Shown piece by piece: positions 57,859 through 64,000 of a DNA stretch of 64,000 nucleotides. The stretch covers positions 16,938,707 to 17,002,706 of the forward strand of contig NW_024467121.1 of assembly GCF_017591425.1 (NCBI RefSeq), written 5' to 3'. Source of the stretch: Ochotona curzoniae. Taxonomy: Eukaryota; Chordata; Mammalia; Lagomorpha; Ochotonidae. The translations under genes and the position numbers were made by a program. Below the pieces are notes generated by a model that did no database searches, had not been told where the DNA came from, and saw only the letters and a list, made by a program, of their open reading frames with translations. Each line of letters starts with the position of its first letter. The stretch's first letter is position 1.

Positions 57859-59431
57859 TCATCATAAATGTATAACTGGGTTTGTTGCTGTGGAGTTTGT
57901 ATCTTAATTCAGGAAACTGTTGACAGAAGTTTAATAACAGAAGGTTTCACTAATGATGGGTAGGTGTCAGCTAAATGTCAAGATCGGGAAATGGAACAGA
58001 GAAGAAGTATCATGAAAAGTTCAAAGCAAAGTAGCAAGTTGATAAATAGGTTTACTGTGCTATTCTATCTCATCTTCTCAAACCTTCATATGAAGTGAAA
58101 TGTCCCTTTCCATATCATCTGTTGAGATGTTCTTGCTTTTAGAGCATACAGAAGCATTTTGCAGTGTAAGCTCTTAGGGCAGCAGGGCATTTCGGAGATG
58201 GAGATCACCTTGTTTGGCTTACATGATCTCTGGAATGGCTCTCATGTAACAAGTAAGATTGCTACAATGTCTTTTGCCCTTTCCAGACAACTGTTCTTGG
58301 TCTGTATATGTAACTGTATTACCGTTAGACATGAGCTGCCAGTATTTCACTTTTTGCACAGATGAAAGATTTAAACTGTAGCATGGCCAAGTAACCGTGT
58401 CAGAAGTCAAAGCAACATGTCACATGGGCAGTTAGTTATTAGCCAAAAGTACCCCACTTGACTTATGTCACATGTAGTTTCAAAAAATGGCCCAACTGCA
58501 TACTGGTTGATTTGGTCTTGCACAAATTGGACAGTTCTGAAGACTTGCACATTAACCTCCAGAAATTTCAGATTAAATACACTGTAGTACAGCTACTAGT
58601 AAATGAAAAAGCTGGATTTTTTCATGAGTCACACCATTCTCTTCTTTTATTGGCTATAATGCTATTGTACCTTCCTCTGAAAAAAGGAAAATACATGGCT
58701 TACAAACTTTGATACATACTTGAGAAGATACTAAGAAAGTAAATAAATTAAGTTGTAATGATTGAGAAATAATGTTATACCCATATTTGTATCAAAATAC
58801 ATCACAATTAAAAGTCTTATGCTAAATTACAAATGAATTAATAATGGTTTCAATAAATAACCCTTTAAATTATGCAAAAGTTTATTTTATCAGATAGTTA
58901 AGCATGTTAATGAGAAATAGAAGTTAAGATGTATCTAATATATAAATTGAAAACTTTATGATCATTTCAGGGCTGTATGTTTGTTTAATTTTCACAGCAT
59001 GACTTTCATCTAGCAACAAAAATGAGTGCATTATTAAGTGAATAAGTAAATTCCAACATTTTATAGAAAAACAAAAATCTCCAAAATGGAAACAAAACTG
59101 TGCTCTGAAATATTAACTTCTGAAACATTAATTTTGATAAATAAAGCAATGTTATTTACCATTTATTTTTTAACATGCTCTGAAAGTACATTTTTTCTAT
59201 ACCCAGTACTTTCCTAATTTTTTTATAAAAATGCATATCATACAATAACTATGGATTTCAAACTTTTGGCATCCGAATTTTAATTGCATTTTCCATAGGC
59301 TGTTTAAAGTATTTTTATGCTATTCACCACCACAATCTAATGGGCTCAGTAAGCCTACTCCTTACTCTGAAGGCATAAAGTAACAAAAACAACGAACTAA
59401 ACTAGTGAAAGAGTTGAAAATGTGGCCATTG
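57859..59431. other. AT-rich unique sequence
   Basis: Nothing recognised. Frames up to 84 codons lack domains. Confidence 0.4.
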
Positions 59432-59605
59432 AGTCTGGAATACAAGTTTCAAATTCTAGGAGAGTTAGTTACTCTATGTGTGACTTGAGCAGATCATTGA
59501 ATTTCCCAGCACATCAGATTCTGTACTTAAGAATCAAGACTGTGGTTATGAGCAGGCGAGAGGATTTGTGAATGGAGCTTGTGCTACGTAGCATCTAGTT
59601 CTAGT
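59432..59605 (+). mobile_element. Ancient MIR
   Basis: 'gagtctggaatacaagtttc', 'gtgtgacttgagcagatcat', 'tgaatttcccagcacatcag' and 'gcgagaggatttgtgaatgg' follow MIR order (a 'gagtcagacagacctgggtt' block, 'gtgtgaccttgggcaagtta', 'gaggattaaatgagttaat'). Confidence 0.65.
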
Positions 59606-59900
59606 TATAAGAAATAGTCCTTGACTATTGGCCATTTATGAGCAGTACGTATACACACTTACTGGTATTTTCTCAATCATTATAGAGTTACTAAGAACAT
59701 CCTTATTTTCCACATAATAAACTAAAACACAAAGAGGCTAATTGTTCAATAATTAGCAGATACTATCATTATTACACAGCCACAGTTTTACTCTGTATCT
59801 TTTCCACTTCTTTCATCATAGACATCATATGCTATGGGAATATGCTATAAACAATCCAAGAACCACATTCTTAGCAATGAGTGGTAAGGGCCCGGCAGCG

Positions 59901-59911
59901 TGGCCTAGTGG
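59901..59911 (+). promoter_or_regulatory. Pol III A box of CSINE
   Basis: 'tggcctagtgg', tRNA-type A box near the head. Confidence 0.75.
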
Positions 59912-59949
59912 CTGAAGTCCTTGAACATGCCGGGATCCCATATGGTGCT

Positions 59950-59960
59950 GGTTCTAATCC
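59950..59960 (+). promoter_or_regulatory. Pol III B box of CSINE
   Basis: 'ggttctaatcc', complete B-box match. Confidence 0.85.
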
Positions 59961-60228
59961 CGGTAACTCCACTTCCCATCCAGCTCCCTGCCTGTGGCCT
60001 GGGAAAGCAGTCAAGGATGGCCCAAAGCTTTGGACCCTGCACCCGCGTGGGAGACCTGGGAGAGGTTCCTGGTTTCTGGCTTCGGATCGGTGCAGCACCG
60101 GCCATTACGGTCACTTGGGGAGTGAATCATCAGATGGAAGATCTTCCTCTCTGTCTCTGCTGCTCTCTGTATATCTGACTTTGTAATACAAATAAATCTT
60201 AAAAAAAAAAGAAAGAAATGAGTAGTAA

Positions 60229-60587
60229 TGAATTGAAAAAAAAAACAGATTAATTTAGATGTTAATCTAGGGATTATATTCAATATGAAAATTTTTCCAT
60301 TTATCATCTCAAGGCTTAGAAAAACCATGCAGCATAGAAAAAGTCAGTTTGGGATCAAATTTCTGACTGCAAACTTCCTAACAGACACACAGAGATGATA
60401 TTTCTTAGTGTCTTTCTCAATGTAAGTGGCAGAATGAAGAACAGAGCATAGTAGTATTGTCCAGCAAAGCTTCCTCCAAGCAGATGATGGAAAACCTGTC
60501 ATCAGAAGTACAAATTAATTGAAATGTGGTACCAGTATAAATTCCAACTCTCAAGCTGTAAACACCTTCTTGGAGCTCTCTACCATC
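60229..60587. other. Unique sequence
   Basis: Nothing recognised with confidence; a faint MIR-like stretch at about 60335-60430 was not called. Confidence 0.35.
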
Positions 60588-60598
60588 ATGTATGCATT

Positions 60599-60929
60599 TT
60601 TAAAAGGTGTATTTATTTTTATTGGGAAGGTAGATTTACAGAGAGAAGCAAAACAGAAAGAAAGCTTCAGTCTGCTGAAATGAACTTGGGTTCACTCCCC
60701 AAGTGGCTGCAATGGCCAGAACTGAGCCAATTCAAAGTTAGCAGCCAGGAGCTTCTTCCAGGTCTCCAACGTTGGTGCAGGGTCCAAAGTCTTTGGACCA
60801 TCTTCTACTACTTTCCCAGGCCAAACAGGGAGCTGGATGGGAAGTGGAGCAGCTGGGACATGAACCAATGCCCCAGATCTAGACGCTGCAAGGCATGGAG
60901 TTCAGCCCCTAAGTTACTGTACCAGGCCA
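60599..60929 (-). mobile_element. CSINE with TSD
   Basis: Reversed tail 'ggtgtatttatttttattgg', 'gggttcactccccaagtgg', 'cagccaggagcttcttcc', 'agggagctggatgggaagtg', head 'actgtaccaggcc'. Perfect 11-base direct repeat 'atgtatgcatt' at 60588-60598 and 60930-60940. Confidence 0.96.
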
Positions 60930-60940
60930 ATGTATGCATT

Positions 60941-61749
60941 ATTGTACAGCTGACTTTCTCATTAGAAATCTGTTTCATCTAACCCACAGTCTGCTAACAT
61001 TGAATATTGAAGACAATAAATCTCCTTAATAAGCATAACATCCATCTCTATTCTAAAGTACATTTCCCATTTTTGTAATTTATATATTTGTTCCATTCCC
61101 CAAATGCAAGAGTTTAGTTTAGAAATATAACCTGGTTGTGGTCATTTGAGGTGACTCCTCTTGGATATGATTCGATTGAATAGTTGGTGTGGGGTTCCCT
61201 AATATGGTCTATCTGGCTGCATGCAGGACCACATAAACACAGCAATTCCTGTCTATTACTGTGTGATGCTTCCGCAGACTCAGTATTCCAGCAGCTGAGA
61301 AAACTATCACAAGAGACCAAACAGTGAGCCCCGCCCCAACCTTAGACTGTGAACCTCCAAAACTTTCCGCCAAAATCAGCCTTTTCCATTATTAGTTTTC
61401 ATGCTTCGGTATATTGTTTTAGTGATGAAACAGATACCATCCATCCAACTATCGTTGAATAAACAAGTTTTCCACATTTTGCTAAGAACAACCTAACTAT
61501 ACTTGTATGTGGAAAATTTTCTTCACTGATAATCTGAGCTTAGATCATGTTTTTCAATGTCAGCTCAGTTTAGCTCTTTAAGTTTTGCACATTTCCAATC
61601 ATTGTATTTTTTCATGTGATCAAGTTGCTGATTTGCAGCATTTAATCATTTCAGTTGTCTCCATTTGTTCACATATTTCAGTAAGTACACCGTACATGTT
61701 AGAAATATCTGAATTTTATTAATTTTGATCTTTGTGTGTTGACCAAGTG
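60941..61749. other. Unique sequence
   Basis: Nothing recognised. A 68-codon minus frame near 61114-61320 has no domain seen. Confidence 0.4.
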
Positions 61750-62112
61750 AAAACAGCTGCTGCTAGAGCTGATCCTGTGACAATAATGGTACTATGACCC
61801 TGGTGTCCCACATTAGAGTCAGTTCGCAATGCGTATCCAGCTTCCTGCAGCATACCTGGGAGGAGTACCTGGGTCCTTGCTGTCGTGATGCCCATGTGGA
61901 TTTCTCTGCTCCCGGCTTCTGCTTGGCCCAGTCCTGGCTGTTGTGGTCATGTGCAGAATAACCCAGTTTGACTACTCCCTTCTTACCTCACTCTTCTCCT
62001 TCCCTCCCTCCTTCCTATCCTCTTTCTCCCAATCTTTCCCTGTCTCCCTCTTTCCATTTCTCTGTCTCTCTTTCAAATAAATGAATGAATTGCTTTCCAA
62101 AAAAAAAAAAAA
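61750..62112 (+). mobile_element. CSINE, old subfamily with CT-rich 3' end
   Basis: 'cagctgctgctagagctg', 'cagcttcctgcagcatacc', 'tcctggctgttgtggtc', a long pyrimidine tract (61978-62072), 'tctttcaaataaatgaatg' and a run of A. An expanded CT segment distinguishes it. Confidence 0.8.
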
Positions 62113-62399
62113 TCAACTAAGCGTAAGATCATCATCTAGGCCTAATACACAAATTCTTCTGTCAGTTTTTCAGTAATGCTTGGGATTTTTAATATTCTGA
62201 AGAAATTGTATCATTAAATAGTTCATTTGTTATTTTAGAGTGATTTGTGCTAATGTATCCTTTGAGGTTTACCATTGAAAACAAAATGTGATAATAATAG
62301 CAAAAGAGTAAAGTTTTAGTCAAAGTTGATCATTCTAATTAAACAAGTTATACAAGTTTTAGAATTTTAGAAAAGCAACATTTTTTTTTCATTTAAAAA

Positions 62400-62680
62400 C
62401 CCTTTAATGATTTATTTAATTTGTTTGAAAGGCAGTTCTAAAGAGAGACAGAGCTCTCTCATCTACTGTTCATTCGTTGCATGGCCGCAATTGCTGGGGC
62501 TGGACAGGCTGCAACCAGGAGCTGTATTTGGGTCTCCCATGTTCATCGGAAGCTCCAGGACTGATATGTTTGCTGCTTTCCAGGCACAATAGCAGGAAAA
62601 TAGACTAGAAGTGGAGCAGCCAGAAATCAGAAAAGTGCCCATATAGGATGCAGGCATTGCAGGAAGGGGCTTGATTACAC
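62400..62680 (-). mobile_element. CSINE, old copy
   Basis: 'tttaatgatttatttaattt', 'gaaaggcagttctaaag', 'ctctcatctactgttcattc', 'aaccaggagctgtatttggg', 'aagtggagcagccag', 'catataggatgcaggc'. Confidence 0.85.
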
Positions 62681-62979
62681 TTTTGATTAAACATTTCATT
62701 ACACTTCCATGAAAATTTTCTGGCAAGTTCTGGGATGAATCTTTCCAGCTATATGATGAAACAACACTTACTAAAACAATATCAATTTATTTTTCCTTAG
62801 ACTGATGCCCACATAATCTAAAATATGTATAAGTCGTATTTACGGGTATCTATTACGTGATGACAAAACAAATCAGTTTTACCTAAAAAAAAAAAAAGAA
62901 ACCTACCTTTAAAGGATATGAAAATAAAAAAAGATACACTGCATGCTTTGGTTGTAATATTTGTAAAATAAAGGGTATG
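62681..62979. other. Unique sequence
   Basis: Nothing recognised. Confidence 0.4.
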
Positions 62980-63315
62980 TGTTGTGACAGCACAGTGCGT
63001 TCAACTGCTATTTGTGCTGTTCACATCTTACACTGGAACACCAATTTGAGTCCTTGGTGCTTGATTCAGGATACACTCCCCCACCCCTGCTAATGCTCCT
63101 GGAAAAGCAGCAGAAGGTGCTTCTCATGCTTGGGTCCCCGCCAGCCATGTGAAGGATCCTGATGGAATTCTAGATTCCTGGCTTTGTATTGGCCCAGCCT
63201 GGGCAGTTGAACCCATTGCAGTATTGAACACGCAAGCAGATGGAAAATTAATCTCTCTCCCTCTCTCTCTCTCTCTTGTGTATGACTCTGCATTTCAAAT
63301 AAATAAAATTAATCT
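62980..63315 (+). mobile_element. CSINE, old subfamily (first of tandem pair)
   Basis: 'gtgacagcacagtgcgttc', 'tttgagtccttggtgcttg' (B-box-like), 'gccatgtgaaggatcctgatgg', (CT)n at 63253-63277, 'gactctgcatttcaaataaa'. Confidence 0.85.
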
Positions 63316-63340
63316 CTTAACAAAAGTGACTTTCAAAATT

Positions 63341-63600
63341 GGGCTTGGAGCTATAGCCTTACAAGCTGAGTTGCAGTGCTGGCATCCCATATGTGAGCAT
63401 TGATTCCCAAGTCCCAACTTCTGCTTCCAATCCAACCATGTGCTAATACACCTAGGAATGCAGCAGAAGATGGCCTAAATATTTGGGTACCTGCCACCAA
63501 CATGGAAACTGGGTAGAGTTCCACATCCATGACTTCATCAATGCGGCCATTTGCAGAATGAAACAACGAAAGGGAAATTTCTCTCTCTCTCTTTCTCTCT

Positions 63601-63682
<82 letters not shown>
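63341..63682 (+). mobile_element. CSINE, old subfamily, with expanded tail (second of pair)
   Basis: 'gggcttggagctatagcc', 'ggcatcccatatgtgagc', 'gattcccaagtcccaac', 'gcggccatttgcagaatg', then the tail expands into (TC)n (63581-63632) and (AC)n (63633-63682). The 129- and 110-codon frames across it come from the microsatellite. Confidence 0.85.
63581..63682. repeat. (TC)n(AC)n compound microsatellite
   Basis: About 25 TC units with small interruptions followed by about 25 uninterrupted AC units, forming the 3' end of an old CSINE. Confidence 0.97.
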
Positions 63683-63683
<1 letters not shown>

Positions 63684-64000
63684 TGTCTTTTATTCCCTAA
63701 CTTCTGTCACTCTCTTGAAAAATCTTTTAAAAAAGAAAAAGATTTGCAAAATTTCTTTCCGTGGAAAACACATTTACCCTTTATCACATGCTATTTGCCA
63801 ATTGTTCTACCTAAAGGCATGATTATTTTGAGGAAACCCTTGTCTGGACAGGGAAGTTTCAGCTGTGTTTAACTTGGTTGGACTCTATTCAGTCAAATAC
63901 ACTTAGCTATTTTCATTGTGGAGGCAAATTTGTTTGTGATGCTTTTTTTCTGATCGTTTGATCCCCAAAATTAAATTCTGTGGCTTATCTCATGAAAGAG
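63683..64000. other. Unique sequence
   Basis: Nothing recognised. Confidence 0.4.

Larger units (their letters stand above)
59888..60216 (+). mobile_element. Young CSINE of a distinct subfamily, with TSD
   Basis: 'gggcccggcagcgtggccta', 'aacatgccgggatcccata', 'acccgcgtgggagacctggg', 'ttcggatcggtgcagcacc', and tail 'gactttgtaatacaaataaa'. The 'ggtgcagcaccgg' and 'tttgtaata' variants differ from the 'ggctcagctcc' and 'tttccaata' forms in other copies. Direct repeat 'aatgagtggtaa' (59876-59887) and 'aatgagtagtaa' (60217-60228). Open frames across it are SINE by-products. Confidence 0.95.

Noticed and set aside
59881..60186. 101-codon plus frame and its minus-strand counterparts
   Set aside because: Wholly within the CSINE at 59888-60216.
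63483..63872. 129-codon plus frame and 110-codon minus frame
   Set aside because: Produced by the (TC)n(AC)n microsatellite, which is open in several frames (Leu-Ser, Thr-His, Cys-Val runs).
1..64000. CRISPR arrays, bacterial operons or ribosome binding sites
   Set aside because: Sequence is mammalian in composition and repeat content; no regularly spaced repeats of that type exist.

Overview
The window looks like mammalian, specifically lagomorph, non-coding DNA (intergenic or deep intronic). It is AT-rich and CpG-poor, and no long coding gene can be supported on either strand. The lagomorph call rests on about 36 copies of a roughly 300-base, tRNA-derived, A-tailed SINE of the C-repeat (CSINE) type; the best copies keep Pol III A and B boxes. 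Details of SINE heads and tails lean slightly towards pika rather than rabbit, but this is only a lean from memory.

Layout. 1-15.4 kb: scattered SINEs, a (TC)n(AC)n microsatellite, a decayed endogenous retrovirus reverse-transcriptase fragment near 9.3 kb, and the youngest-looking SINE at 11.8 kb. 15.4-18.9 kb: a full-length but internally deleted L1 ('half-L1', HAL1-like) on the minus strand, with a later retroposon nested in it. 19-27 kb: SINEs, a tiny U2 snRNA retrocopy with target-site duplications, a palindromic MITE-like element and an L1 3' end. 28.7-29.7 kb: the only CpG-dense, repeat-free patch, with splice-like signals and a short ATG-initiated frame; this is the best candidate for a real exon, promoter or enhancer. 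33-43.5 kb: one old, nearly complete minus-strand L1 into which SINEs, a second full-length HAL1-like element (36.8-39.8 kb) and a second U2 fragment have inserted. 43.5-64 kb: SINEs, ancient MIR and L2 remnants, an L1 3' end, several repeat-poor intervals that may be regulatory, and a SINE ending in a long (TC)n(AC)n tract.

The most interesting material is (a) two approximately 3 kb elements with L1 5'UTR, ORF1, only the first ~50 codons of ORF2, and a 3'UTR, sharing the same internal junction, which suggests a family that multiplied after losing most of ORF2; (b) two independent ~35-base 5' fragments of U2 snRNA, each flanked by its own target-site duplication; and (c) the CpG-dense candidate exon region near 29.1-29.4 kb. 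Element names come from recognition of family sequence by eye; edges are approximate unless target-site duplications fix them.
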